Positions 17,535 through 26,859 of a stretch of 62,334 nucleotides of DNA are shown here, piece after piece. Location of the stretch: positions 1 through 62,334 of the forward strand of contig JABHKC010000016.1 of assembly GCA_018692315.1 (NCBI GenBank), in the 5' to 3' direction. Each line of letters begins with the position of its first letter. Positions within the stretch are counted from its first letter, which is position 1. The stretch is from Bacteroidota bacterium. Lineage in GTDB: Bacteria > Bacteroidota > Bacteroidia > Bacteroidales > JABHKC01. The translations under genes were made by a program, and so were the position numbers. The notes beneath the pieces are model-generated. The model made no database searches. It was not told the DNA's origin and worked only from the letters and a program-made list of their open reading frames with translations.

Positions 17535-18809
17535 ATGAAAAAGCTCACAATAAAAATAATTATTTTTCTTACAGCCATGGCCCTGACAGGCTTGATTTTT
17601 ATTCAACTGTTTTGGATAAAAAATGCAGTATCAATTGCCGAACAACAATACGATCATCGGGTAGCTCTGGCACTTCAAAAAGTTGTTGACGATTTGGTAG
17701 AACTAAACAACGAAAAATTTAAAGTTGAGCTTGAAGATCATAGCTTGGAATGTACATACTTTAATGCAAAAATTGGAGATGTTATAGATACGGTGGTTGT
17801 AGATTCCTTGCTGAATAAGTATTTTGAGATATTTTGTGTTGATACCATCTATGAATATGTAATTGTAAAATGCGATGAGAGTAAAACTCTTTTTGGCGAC
17901 GATAATATAATTTCAAAAAATATTTCTTTTAGTGCTCACAAAACTTGCTTGTCTTGCATTTGGAAAAAGGAATGCTATAATCTAATAACATTTTTTCCTG
18001 AAAAACGCAATTTTATATTATCTGAGCTCTTGATTTGGCTGTTCTTCTCTGGTTTCTTCTTGTTAATAGTCGTTGCCAGTTTCATATTTATAGTTTCAAC
18101 AATATTTCGACAAAAGAAATTGTCTGAAATAAAAAACGATTTTATAAATAATATGACACATGAGTTCAAAACTCCAATTTCTACAATATCTATGGCAAGC
18201 GAGGTTTTATTAAAATCGGATAAACTCTCATCATTCGAAAGAATAAAAAAATATTCTCAAATAATTTTTGATGAAAATTCTCGACTCAGAAAACAGGTTG
18301 AAAGAGTTTTGCAAATGGCAATTCTTGATAAAGGAAAATATAATCTCGAAATTGAAACAATTGATATTCATGAACTTATTCAGGAAACTGTAAACAGTTT
18401 ATGCCTCGATCATTGCGAACTTCCAGTCGAATTAGTTTATAAACTAAAAGCAAAACAAACTGAGGTTGATATAGATGTTTTGCATATTAGCAATGTGATT
18501 AACAATTTGGTTGACAATGCAAATAAGTATTCGAAAGAGGAAAAAACTATTAGTATTACAACTAATAACAATAGCAGAGGTATTTTTATCAGTGTTGCAG
18601 ATAATGGAATTGGAATGACAAAAGATACCTTAAAATATATCTTCGATAAATTTTATAGAGTCCCTACTGGAAATATTCATAATACTAAAGGTTTTGGGCT
18701 TGGTTTACACTATGTTAAAAGTATTATTGAAGCACATGGCGGAAAAATACGTGCTCATAGTGAGTTTAATAAAGGTAGCAGGTTTACTGTATTTTTGCCT
18801 TTTAGTTGA
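17535..18809 (+). CDS. Sensor histidine kinase with Cys-rich periplasmic domain
   Basis: A 424-residue protein. Membrane helices lie at about 6-28 and 163-190, enclosing a periplasmic domain of ~135 residues with six cysteines (73, 101, 113, 138, 141, 147), including C138-x2-C-x5-C. The cytoplasmic part has HisKA with the phospho-accepting H209 in 'NNMTHEFKTPIS'. The ATPase has an N box 'NLVDNANKYS', a G1 box 'VADNGIGM' and a G2 box 'GFGLGLHYVKS'. No HAMP domain is evident. No response regulator is adjacent. The OmpR-type regulator at 57991 resembles the kind of partner such RprX-like kinases use, but that link is only a guess. Confidence 0.9.
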   Translation: MKKLTIKIIIFLTAMALTGLIFIQLFWIKNAVSIAEQQYDHRVALALQKVVDDLVELNNEKFKVELEDHSLECTYFNAKIGDVIDTVVVDSLLNKYFEIFCVDTIYEYVIVKCDESKTLFGDDNIISKNISFSAHKTCLSCIWKKECYNLITFFPEKRNFILSELLIWLFFSGFFLLIVVASFIFIVSTIFRQKKLSEIKNDFINNMTHEFKTPISTISMASEVLLKSDKLSSFERIKKYSQIIFDENSRLRKQVERVLQMAILDKGKYNLEIETIDIHELIQETVNSLCLDHCELPVELVYKLKAKQTEVDIDVLHISNVINNLVDNANKYSKEEKTISITTNNNSRGIFISVADNGIGMTKDTLKYIFDKFYRVPTGNIHNTKGFGLGLHYVKSIIEAHGGKIRAHSEFNKGSRFTVFLPFS

Positions 18810-18900
18810 AATTGATTGTAGGTTAAAAAATCATTTTTAATTTATGATTATCTTTATAGTTTATATTATATTTCAATTAATAGATATAAACATAGGATTA

Positions 18901-18966
18901 ATGAACAGGATTATACTAATAGGAAATGGATTTGATTTTGCACATGGAATGCTAACAATTGACTGA
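18901..18966 (+). pseudogene. AbiH-family N-terminal remnant
   Basis: ATG 18901 opens 21 codons reading MNRIILIGNGFDFAHGMLTID and then a stop. The LIGNGFD(x)AHG motif is the characteristic start of AbiH-type phage abortive-infection proteins, which normally run several hundred residues. Nothing in the following ~120 nt continues it in another frame, so most of the gene is deleted. It sits directly before a decayed relBE module. Confidence 0.7.
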
Positions 18967-19086
18967 AAAAACTAAATCTGAAACAATGCAATGTCTGTTA
19001 AGTATTTGCAATGATTAGAAATATATATTTTTGAAACGTTCATTTTATAAATAAACTGTAAACAGTATTAATTTAAATATTTTGTC

Positions 19087-19281
19087 ATGATTACATCACA
19101 AAAATTGCATCCTCAATATCTTAAAAATGCCGAAGGTTTGCATGCGTTCGTAGTTTTGCCCTCTAAAGAATACGAAGAATTACTTGAAGATTACAATGAT
19201 TTGCTTGTTATTGCAGAAAGACGAGATGAAAAAAAAATATCCCTAACAGAACTAAGAAATGAATTAAAGAGCAATGAGTAG
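19087..19281 (+). CDS. RelB/Phd-type antitoxin
   Basis: A 64-residue, charged protein. The segment 'HAFVVLPSKEYEELLEDYNDLLVIAERRDEKKISL' (key part 'LPSKEYEELLEDYNDL') is the hydrophobic-charged pattern of the C-terminal toxin-binding half of RelB/Phd antitoxins. It overlaps the downstream relE-like reading frame by 8 nt, the classical antitoxin-toxin order. The antitoxin is intact while the toxin frame carries a stop. A retained antitoxin could still protect against related toxins, but this is speculation. Confidence 0.7.
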   Translation: MITSQKLHPQYLKNAEGLHAFVVLPSKEYEELLEDYNDLLVIAERRDEKKISLTELRNELKSNE

Positions 19282-19540
19282 ATATAGAATAGAAATTACT
19301 CATTCTGTTGAAAAGGATTTTAGGAAAATTGCTAAACATAATATTGATGATATAATCAGCGCTATATAATCTTTGGCAAACGACCCATTTCCAGTAAATA
19401 AATGCAAAAAACTAAAAGGAACTGAAAAGAGTTATAGATTAAGAGTTGGAAACTATAGAGTTATATACGAAGTTGAGAATTTAATAAAAGTAGTAACAGT
19501 ATATCATGTAAGACATAGAAAGGACGTTTATAAAAAATAA
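19274..19540 (+). pseudogene. RelE-type toxin gene with in-frame stop
   Basis: ATG 19274 begins a RelE/ParE-like frame: 'MSRYRIEITHSVEKDFRKIA' and 'NIDDIISAI', then TAA at 19367-19369. The same frame continues with 'SLANDPFPVNKCKKLKG' and 'YRLRVGNYRVIYEVE', ending 'VYHVRHRKDVYKK' and stop at 19540. These are the RelE core motifs (KKLKG, Y-R-x-R-x-G-x-Y-R-v-x-Y, HRkdvY). A single codon change to TAA therefore splits an otherwise full-length 88-codon toxin. The gene looks inactivated unless the stop is read through or is a sequence error. Confidence 0.85.
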
Positions 19541-19595
19541 ACCAATCGAATCTATTATCAGAATATTTATTTATAGATGAACTAAAGCTATTTTT

Positions 19596-19603
19596 TATCT
19601 TTG
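19596..19603 (+). promoter_or_regulatory. Bacteroidota -7 element (TATCTTTG) upstream of tyrS
   Basis: An exact TAnnTTTG match 17 nt before the tyrS ATG. The leader would be very short, leaving no room for a T-box or attenuator. Confidence 0.6.
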
Positions 19604-19620
19604 CCAAAAATTATACGTAG

Positions 19621-20904
19621 ATGAATTTTGTTGAAGAATTAAAATGGCGAGGCATGATACACGATATTATGCCAGGAACAGAAGAGCAGTTCCAAAAAGA
19701 AATGTCAAGTGCTTACGTTGGTATTGACCCAACAGCTGATTCCTTGCATATTGGGCATTTGGTTTCGATTATGATGTTGAAGCATATGCAATTGGCTGGA
19801 CACAAGCCTATTGCACTGATTGGTGGAGCAACAGGAATGATTGGCGATCCATCAGGAAAATCGGTAGAAAGAAACCTCTTAGATGAAAAAACAATTCGTC
19901 ATAATCAGAGCTGCTTAAAAAAGCAATTGATGAAATTTCTTGATTTCGATTCTGATAATCTGCCAAACTATGCAGAAATTGTGAACAATTATGATTGGAT
20001 GAAAGAGTTTAGTTTTCTCGATTATGTTCGCGATATTGGAAAACATCTTACAATAAACTATATGCTTGCTAAAGATTCAGTAAAAAAGCGACTTGAAACC
20101 GGGCTTTCTTTTACAGAATTTTCATATCAATTAGTGCAAGCATACGATTTTCTTTACCTATATGAAAATAAAAACTGCAAACTTCAAATGGGAGGTTCCG
20201 ATCAGTGGGGAAATATTACAGCAGGAACTGAACTTATCAGACGAAAAATTCAAGGTGAAGCCTTTGCTTTGACGTGCCCACTAATTACCAAATCGGACGG
20301 ATCGAAGTTTGGAAAAACTGAGGATGGAAACATTTGGCTTGACCCAAAACTTACATCTCCATATAAATTCTATCAGTTTTGGTTGAATATTTCTGATATT
20401 GATGCAGAAAAATATATTAAAATTTTCACCTTACTCACTGAAAATGAAATTGAAGATTTAAAGAAACAACATAGCGAAGCGCCGCATTTACGGCAACTTC
20501 AAAAAACTTTAGCTAAGAAAATTACATGTATGGTTCATTGCGAAACCGATTATGATATTGCCATTGATGCTTCACAAATTCTGTTTGGAAAAGGAACTTT
20601 CGATACTCTTAAAAAAATTGACGAAAAAACTTTATTAGCAGTTTTTGAAGGAGTTCCAAAATTTAATATTAGTAGAAATCTAATTGAGAATAATGTTAAT
20701 ATTTTGGATTTATTATCGTTTGATACTCAGGTTTTTAAATCGAAAGGAGAAGCAAGAAGAATGATCAAGGGTGGAGGAGTTAGTATCAATAAAATCAAAA
20801 TTAACGATGCAGAATTATCAATGAATAGCAATTATTTGATTGGCGATAAATATATAGTAGTTCAAAAAGGAAAGAAAAATTACTATCTAATAATATTGGA
20901 ATAA
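19621..20904 (+). CDS. tyrS: Tyrosyl-tRNA synthetase
   Basis: A 427-residue class I synthetase that charges tRNA-Tyr. The HIGH-type motif is HIGH itself in '[10 protein letters not shown]', the tyrosine pocket is in '[13 protein letters not shown]' and '[14 protein letters not shown]', and the KMSKS equivalent is KFGKT. An S4-like RNA-binding domain closes the protein ('[20 protein letters not shown]'). Length is normal. It has its own -7 element, and the wzz-like gene follows after 104 nt. Confidence 0.97.
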   Translation: MNFVEELKWRGMIHDIMPGTEEQFQKEMSSAYVGIDPTADSLHIGHLVSIMMLKHMQLAGHKPIALIGGATGMIGDPSGKSVERNLLDEKTIRHNQSCLKKQLMKFLDFDSDNLPNYAEIVNNYDWMKEFSFLDYVRDIGKHLTINYMLAKDSVKKRLETGLSFTEFSYQLVQAYDFLYLYENKNCKLQMGGSDQWGNITAGTELIRRKIQGEAFALTCPLITKSDGSKFGKTEDGNIWLDPKLTSPYKFYQFWLNISDIDAEKYIKIFTLLTENEIEDLKKQHSEAPHLRQLQKTLAKKITCMVHCETDYDIAIDASQILFGKGTFDTLKKIDEKTLLAVFEGVPKFNISRNLIENNVNILDLLSFDTQVFKSKGEARRMIKGGGVSINKIKINDAELSMNSNYLIGDKYIVVQKGKKNYYLIILE

Positions 20905-21008
20905 AATATTTGGTTTTTTTATGAATTTAAAATAATTCTATTTTCATAGAAACAAATTTGAAACGATGAGAGATTTCTTTGTTTCAATCAACAGAAAAAG
21001 TATAAAAA

Positions 21009-22037
21009 ATGGATAACACATCGAAAGTAACTTATGATTTTAATTCCTCGGATTTAATAAGTTTTATAATAAAATATATTAAACCCTTATTGATAATTAC
21101 AATTTCGGGAGCCATAGCTTCTATTATTGTGGCATTGACAATAACTCCTCGATATAAATCGACAGTTGTAATGTTTCCGGCATCTTCTTCCTCAATTTCA
21201 AATGATTTATTATCTATGAATAATAATCGGAAAAACATTTTGAAATTTGGAGAAGAAGAGGAAGTTGAACAGATGCTACAGGTGCTGCATTCCGATGGTA
21301 TTCGAGACAAAATAATTAAGAAATTTGGATTGCTGCAACATTACGAAATTGATTCAACTGCGCAGTTTAAATTGACAAAACTGCACAAAAAGTTTAGCGA
21401 CAATGTTACTTTCAAAAGAACAGAATTTATGTCGATCGAGATTGAAGTTTTAGATACAGATCCAATAACTGCTGCCAATATTGCTAATACAATTGCATCG
21501 CTGGTTGATACAGCTATGAGTAAAATGCAAAAAGATAGGGCAAAAATGGTTCTCAATATTGTAGAGAGACAGTATTTCGATTTGATTGATCAAATAAAAA
21601 TTCTTGAAGATTCAATAAACATAATTAGGACCAAAGGAATTAATAATTACGAATCACAATCGGAAGTATTTAACGATGCTCTTGCTACAGCAATAATTCA
21701 AGGGAAAACTGAAAATATAAAAAAATTGGAAGAAAAAATTGACATCCTATCGAAATATGGTGGGCAGTATGTTGCAATTCGTGATCGCTTAATATATGAA
21801 ATTGAACGACTTAGTAATTTGAAGCAGAAATATATAGAAGCAAAAATTGATGCAGAACATGAATTGCCCTACAAATATATTGTGGATAGAGCTGTTGCAG
21901 CCGAAAAAAAATCGAAACCAATAAGATGGTTGATTGTTAGTTTGTCAACTTTCTCAACTTTTATATTTGCTTTAATATTATTAATTTTAATTGACACCTT
22001 GAGAAGTCATCCAATGATTAATAAGAATATTAAATAA
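21009..22037 (+). CDS. Wzz-type polysaccharide chain-length determinant
   Basis: A 342-residue inner-membrane protein. The first membrane helix lies at about 25-47 and the second at about 305-330, with a long coiled-coil-rich periplasmic part between them. This is the typical Wzz/PCP layout. The N-terminal 'YIKPLLIITISGAIASIIVALTITPRYKSTVVMFP' pattern (key part 'TPRYKSTVVMFPA') is characteristic. There is no cytoplasmic tyrosine-kinase domain. It lies 32 nt before an O-antigen ligase-like gene, so both probably act on surface polysaccharide length and assembly. Confidence 0.85.
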   Translation: MDNTSKVTYDFNSSDLISFIIKYIKPLLIITISGAIASIIVALTITPRYKSTVVMFPASSSSISNDLLSMNNNRKNILKFGEEEEVEQMLQVLHSDGIRDKIIKKFGLLQHYEIDSTAQFKLTKLHKKFSDNVTFKRTEFMSIEIEVLDTDPITAANIANTIASLVDTAMSKMQKDRAKMVLNIVERQYFDLIDQIKILEDSINIIRTKGINNYESQSEVFNDALATAIIQGKTENIKKLEEKIDILSKYGGQYVAIRDRLIYEIERLSNLKQKYIEAKIDAEHELPYKYIVDRAVAAEKKSKPIRWLIVSLSTFSTFIFALILLILIDTLRSHPMINKNIK

Positions 22038-22069
22038 TTTGCGATACCAAAACTGTCTTTCGTAAACAA

Positions 22070-23518
22070 ATGACAAACCTTATTAGTTTTAAAAATTTTT
22101 ATAAGTTCTCAATAATTTTCATAATTCTGAATGCAATATTCATGTATAATGAAATTTATTTTTTTGCTTTGATACCATTTTTATTATTAATAGTCATGCT
22201 AACTTTTTTTTCTATTGAAAAAGTTGTTCTTTTAATAGTATTTTTCGTTCCACTTTCGGTTCCTCTGTCCGAATTTGTTGGAGATATTGGTATCGACATT
22301 TATATGCCAACAGAACCGATCCTATTTGGCATAATGATTTTGTTTATTATCAAAATCCTTTTTGAACAAAAATTTGATAAGAAAATCTTAGTTCATCCAA
22401 TTTCGATTGCGATATATTTCAATCTGTTTTGGATTTTGTTTACTAGTATTAGTAGCACAATTCCTATGGTTTCATTCAAATTTCTTTTGTCGCGATTATG
22501 GTTTGTTGTTGTATTCTATTTCCTTGCAACACAGGTTTTTACTAAAATAAATAATATTAATTATTTCATTTGGTTGTACATTATTCCATTTATTATAGTT
22601 ATTGCATATTCATTATTTCGCCACAGCACATTTGGTTTGTTCAATCAGGAAGCTTCAAATTGGGTAGTTCGGCCATTCTATAACGACCATACATCATATG
22701 GTGCATTGATAGTTATGTTTATTCCTTTATTATTTGGGTTTGTATTTAATAAGATTTATTCTTCACGTACAAAATTTCTAATTTGGGTAGTTATTGTAAT
22801 ATTCTTTACTGCTTTGGTTTTTTCATATACACGTGCTGCGTGGTTGAGTTTAGTAGGGGCAATAGGTGTTTTGACATTGGTAATCTTTAAAATTAAATTT
22901 AAATATATTTTGATAGTTGCCGGGATTTTAATTGTTTTTTTAATATCCTTTAGCACTGAAATTTTTGTTGAACTGGAACAAAATAAACAAGATTCATCGG
23001 AAGACATTGAAGAGCATATTAAATCTATGTCTAATATTGCTACCGATGCTTCAAATCTTGAACGGATAAATCGCTGGAAATGTGCACTTCGAATGTTTGC
23101 TGAAAAACCAATATTGGGGTGGGGACCCGGAACATATATGTTCAATTATGCTCCCTTTCAGTTTTCCTACGAAAAAACTTTTATTAGTACTAATGCTGGT
23201 GATATGGGAAATGCTCATAGCGAATATATTGGACCTCTTGCAGAATCCGGAATTTTTGGTTCGTTAAGTTTTCTGATAATTATTTTTGCAACTATTTATA
23301 CTGCAATAAAAACTTATAAAAAGCTAGAAAACAGTGGAAATAAGATTCTATTATTAACCACTTTATTGGGACTTATTACTTACTATCTTCATGGATTTTT
23401 AAATAATTTTCTTGATACCGATAAGGCTTCTGCACCATTTTGGGGATTTACCGCAATTATTGTAGCATTTGATGTTTATCACAATAAGAATAAGGAATCA
23501 TCGAATATTGAAAAATGA
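22070..23518 (+). CDS. O-antigen ligase / Wzy-family membrane protein
   Basis: A 482-residue protein with about 11-12 hydrophobic segments and one large periplasmic loop (residues about 300-395). That loop contains 'ERINRWKCALRMFAEKPILGWGPGTY' type residues (key part 'ILGWGPGTY') and 'GNAHSEYIGPLAESGIFG'. This H-S-x-Y loop pattern is the Wzy_C signature of O-antigen ligases and polymerases. Ligase and polymerase cannot be distinguished by sequence alone. It follows the wzz-like gene by 32 nt and is the last rightward gene before nth. Confidence 0.85.
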   Translation: MTNLISFKNFYKFSIIFIILNAIFMYNEIYFFALIPFLLLIVMLTFFSIEKVVLLIVFFVPLSVPLSEFVGDIGIDIYMPTEPILFGIMILFIIKILFEQKFDKKILVHPISIAIYFNLFWILFTSISSTIPMVSFKFLLSRLWFVVVFYFLATQVFTKINNINYFIWLYIIPFIIVIAYSLFRHSTFGLFNQEASNWVVRPFYNDHTSYGALIVMFIPLLFGFVFNKIYSSRTKFLIWVVIVIFFTALVFSYTRAAWLSLVGAIGVLTLVIFKIKFKYILIVAGILIVFLISFSTEIFVELEQNKQDSSEDIEEHIKSMSNIATDASNLERINRWKCALRMFAEKPILGWGPGTYMFNYAPFQFSYEKTFISTNAGDMGNAHSEYIGPLAESGIFGSLSFLIIIFATIYTAIKTYKKLENSGNKILLLTTLLGLITYYLHGFLNNFLDTDKASAPFWGFTAIIVAFDVYHNKNKESSNIEK

Positions 23519-23552
23519 TATTTATAAGTTTGATCTACTTAATTTTCAATTT

Positions 23553-24194
23553 CTATTTGTTGTTTTTTTGAAAAAAATGACAGTATTCAGTTAATCCACA
23601 TTCTTTGCATTTTGGTTTTCGGGCTACACAAGTGTATCTTCCGTGCAAAATTAACCAATGATGTGCAATTGGAATTTTATCTTTTTCAATAAATTCTACA
23701 AGTTGCTTTTCAGTTTCGTAAGGATTTTTGGCATTTTCTGTTAAGCCAATTCTTGCTGATACACGAAAAATATGAGTATCTACAGCCATTTCTGGTTGAT
23801 TAAAAACTACTGAAAGAATTACATTTGCAGATTTTCTCCCTATCCCAGGCAATTGTTGCAACTTCTCTCTGGTTGAAGGAACTTCTTCATCGAATTTTTC
23901 AACTAAAGTGCGAGCCATTCCAATTAGATAATTCGTTTTAGAATTTGGATAAGAGCAGCTTCTAATTAGTGCAAATACCTCATCAAATTCTGCCAAAGCC
24001 AAGTTTGAGCATTTTGGAAATTTTGTGAAAAATGCAGGTGTAATAATATTTACTCTTTTATCTGTGCATTGTGCCGAAAGGATTACTGCAACAATTAGTT
24101 CATAGGCTGTTTTGTAATGAAGTTCGGTTTCTGCAACAGGTTTATGTATTTCAAAGTAGTTAATAACATTTTTAAATCTATCCGCTTTTTTCAT
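23553..24194 (-). CDS. nth: Endonuclease III
   Basis: A 213-residue DNA glycosylase/AP lyase for oxidised pyrimidines. The helix-hairpin-helix 'QLPGIGRKSANVIL' carries the catalytic lysine, 'VDTHIFRVSARIGL' the catalytic aspartate. The C-terminal 4Fe-4S ligands are spaced C-x6-C-x2-C-x5-C ('CVARKPKCKECGLTEYC'). I start it at ATG 24194. An in-frame start at 24215 would lie inside the terminator of the upstream leftward gene and would add an unusual N-terminus. Confidence 0.95.
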   Translation of the reverse strand: MKKADRFKNVINYFEIHKPVAETELHYKTAYELIVAVILSAQCTDKRVNIITPAFFTKFPKCSNLALAEFDEVFALIRSCSYPNSKTNYLIGMARTLVEKFDEEVPSTREKLQQLPGIGRKSANVILSVVFNQPEMAVDTHIFRVSARIGLTENAKNPYETEKQLVEFIEKDKIPIAHHWLILHGRYTCVARKPKCKECGLTEYCHFFQKNNK

Positions 24195-24198
24195 AATA

Positions 24199-24236
24199 CA
24201 AAAAAATACCCCCACGAATTTCTCGTGAGGGTATTG
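24199..24236 (-). terminator. Terminator of the 24.3-26.4 kb gene
   Basis: On the minus strand, taccctcacga pairs with tcgtgggggta (one mismatch) around a short loop and is followed by seven T. It sits between the T9SS protein gene and nth. Confidence 0.85.
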
Positions 24237-24267
24237 ATTATTTTAATAAGTTATCTTAAAATTTTGA

Positions 24268-26415
24268 TTATTTCTGAATTATCATGCTTTTTGTTGAAAC
24301 AAAGTTTTCTGCTTCAATTTTGTAATAATATGTACCTGAAGCATAATGACCTGAATTGAATTCGATAAGATATTCTCCTGCATCATAATTTTCAGAAACT
24401 AATATTTCTAATAGTTCACCAACTGGATTGTACAATTTTATTTGAACATCAGAAGATTCAGCTAAAAAGAATTTAATAGTAGTTGTCTGACTAAATGGAT
24501 TAGGCATGTTTTGGTACAAGGCACTTAAAGAATTAGTAAGAGCTGTTGCTTTAAATTCTTCAACAACACTTATTCCATTGTTTGTAAAAAATTCGTCGCC
24601 TTCTATCCAGCTAACTACTTCAAGTTGATATTCATCATTTGTAGCATAGTCCCACAGAACAATTGAATAATTCTCACCATCTACTATTCCTTCAATTTCG
24701 TCTGTTGTAAAATCATCTCCCCAGATTGCTATTGAGATATTCTCTCCTGTATAAACAGTGCTTCCGAGCAATTTACCATCTAAATTGAATACTCCTATTT
24801 CGCTATTTTGTGATGGAGTAGTATCCCATGCTTTTGAAGGAATTCCAAGAGTCATATTGTTTCCAGTATTTGAAGTTTCGGTATATCTAACTGGTGTTGG
24901 AATGAAAACTTCTGTTTTAGAGGAAACTGAGTTTGCAAGGTAAGTAAGAGTTACAGCAAGATCAGTTTTAATCTGATATCCTTGTCCAGGATCTAAATCA
25001 CCAATTGCGTTGATACCGTAGAATGGCCAATAAACCATACCCAGCGCATCTTTTACAATAATAGTATTTGCTACAATTTGACTTAGTAATGTTTCAACTG
25101 AAGCAGGTGATTGACGTAAGTATCCAAAAATACTCCATCCTTCTGGAATACTTATAGGTGAAAGTTCTGGAACAACTGCATATCCAACTACAGAAAGTGT
25201 TTGAGTTGTAGTCATTTTAACTTGATATCCTTCGCCAATAGTTAAATCACCAATAGCATTAATAAAGTATAATGGCCAGTAAACCATTCCTAAACCGTCT
25301 TTTACGATTATTACCTCAGATGCAATAGCTGCAAAAGCAGAATCTAAAGAAGGTTCGAATGGATCAATGTATGTTGAAATGATATTCCAACCAGTATTTA
25401 TGACGATATCCTGAGTTTGAGAAGTTATTGCACTTAATGAAGCAACACCGCTCATGCCATTTCCAACAAAGTATGCATCATTAGGGAATGCTCCTGATAA
25501 ATCATAAGTCGCATCAGCATCAAATTCAGAGGCTGTGGTTACATCCCAAATTTTCCATTTAAATTCTTCGTTAGCTGCAAATCCGTCAAAACCTACATCT
25601 GCTCCCCAAGCTGATAAGAATAAGTTGTTACCGTTTGTTTCGTAATAAACATATCCACCGCAAACTAAATCTCCATTTGCATCATTGAAGAATACACCTA
25701 AATAGCTGCCATCAGCAATAGGAGTGCCATCAATCGTAATATTTGCAGATACAGGTACAAGAATTGTATGATTAGTTGATGTAACTGTTGGTTCAGGCCA
25801 TGGTAATCCAGAAGATATAACCACAGTATATGTAACAAGAGCGGTACAATTTGGATCAACAAGTGAATAAACATAACAACTTACATCATAACTGCCAGCA
25901 GCAGCAAATGTGTGAGTTGCATCTATTCCTGATGCTACATTACCATCATCAAAGTCCCAATCAACTGCATATTCTGCAAGGTCTATATTGGCAATTGTAG
26001 CAAAATAGTATTGCATATTACCTTGATCAGTAAAAGTAAAGTCTGCATCGGCATTACAAGGATAATTTAGTGTTGTAAACGTACTTGGTCCTGCCCAATC
26101 ACTACAATCCGAACTTACGTACCAATCATAAGTTGTAGATGGCAACAGTCCAATTAATTGGTAATTTGTAGTTGTAATACCGGAAATTAGGGTTCCTGAA
26201 CCTAATGAAAAACCAGTTGTACCCCACTCAATAAACCAAGTTGAGGAAGTTCCATTTTCTGTCCACTCCAAATCAGCAGTTGTTGTTGTGATGTTTGTTT
26301 CAATTAAATCTGTTGGTATAGGACAGGTCGTCTGTGCAAAAATACTACTCGAATACCCGAAAGTGAATAAAAGAGTTAGCACTAATAAAATTTTTGTAAA
26401 ATTTTTCTTTTCCAT
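24268..26415 (-). CDS. T9SS-exported protein with Fn3 and PKD-like domains
   Basis: A 715-residue protein with a signal peptide ending 'SSIFAQ'. A fibronectin type III domain spans residues about 33-116, a PKD-like domain about 120-200 ('VDWDFDDGN', 'HTFAAAGSYDVSC'), then an undefined module about 205-335. Two ~75-residue 'GWNII...VYWPLY...GEGYQVKM' modules follow (about 338-500), then another undefined module. A T9SS sorting domain closes it (about 634-715: 'MPNPFSQTTTIKFFL', 'VGELLEILVSENYDAGEY', 'SGTYYYKI', 'KSMIIQK'). From residue ~200 to the end it is clearly homologous to the next two leftward proteins. It is a surface or secreted protein, probably adhesive or structural; function unknown. 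Confidence 0.88.
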   Translation of the reverse strand: MEKKNFTKILLVLTLLFTFGYSSSIFAQTTCPIPTDLIETNITTTTADLEWTENGTSSTWFIEWGTTGFSLGSGTLISGITTTNYQLIGLLPSTTYDWYVSSDCSDWAGPSTFTTLNYPCNADADFTFTDQGNMQYYFATIANIDLAEYAVDWDFDDGNVASGIDATHTFAAAGSYDVSCYVYSLVDPNCTALVTYTVVISSGLPWPEPTVTSTNHTILVPVSANITIDGTPIADGSYLGVFFNDANGDLVCGGYVYYETNGNNLFLSAWGADVGFDGFAANEEFKWKIWDVTTASEFDADATYDLSGAFPNDAYFVGNGMSGVASLSAITSQTQDIVINTGWNIISTYIDPFEPSLDSAFAAIASEVIIVKDGLGMVYWPLYFINAIGDLTIGEGYQVKMTTTQTLSVVGYAVVPELSPISIPEGWSIFGYLRQSPASVETLLSQIVANTIIVKDALGMVYWPFYGINAIGDLDPGQGYQIKTDLAVTLTYLANSVSSKTEVFIPTPVRYTETSNTGNNMTLGIPSKAWDTTPSQNSEIGVFNLDGKLLGSTVYTGENISIAIWGDDFTTDEIEGIVDGENYSIVLWDYATNDEYQLEVVSWIEGDEFFTNNGISVVEEFKATALTNSLSALYQNMPNPFSQTTTIKFFLAESSDVQIKLYNPVGELLEILVSENYDAGEYLIEFNSGHYASGTYYYKIEAENFVSTKSMIIQK

Positions 26416-26859
26416 ACTTATTAATTTAGTTATTTATTTGTCTATTTAGTTAATATTTAATCTATTATAAATTTATTTATAGTCAATTTGTACTATTCAT
26501 ATAAATGTTTTTATCAAAAAAATTAATCATCTAAATTATGCTAATAATTTTATAAAACCAAACATTATATTAAAAAAAATTATTTTTTAACATTTGCAAG
26601 GTATTAGGTTCAACTTAATAATCCAATATTAGCGAAATTTTCGAAATACAAAAAAAAGTTATATATTTCTGAATATGTATAGTTTACTCGTATTGATTAA
26701 GGATTTTTCTTTAACAATTTAGTGCTTTAAGAACGCTAATTTTGTTACGAGATTAATTTGATAAAGTTAAATTGTTTGTGAATTTTATTAAATTCAAAAA
26801 AAACCTCACAATCGGAATTGTGAGGTTTTGAATTAATTAATATTTTGCTTAAAATCAGA
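26416..26859. other. Intergenic region between two T9SS protein genes
   Basis: Very AT-rich DNA with no coding sequence that I can support. It should hold the promoter of the leftward gene starting at 26415, but I find no exact TAnnTTTG on that strand. Its left-facing terminator for the gene ending at 26860 is at 26796-26828. Confidence 0.5.
26796..26828 (-). terminator. Terminator of the 26.9-30.6 kb gene
   Basis: aaacctcacaat (26801-26812) pairs perfectly over 12 bp with attgtgaggttt (26817-26828) around cgga, with a T-run on the minus strand (plus-strand A-run 26796-26803). Confidence 0.9.

Noticed and set aside
8072-23518. A single O-antigen/capsule gene cluster
   Set aside because: wecB, flippase, wzz and ligase-like genes are present, but tex, efp, tyrS, a phosphatase and a kinase interrupt them and no glycosyltransferase is seen.
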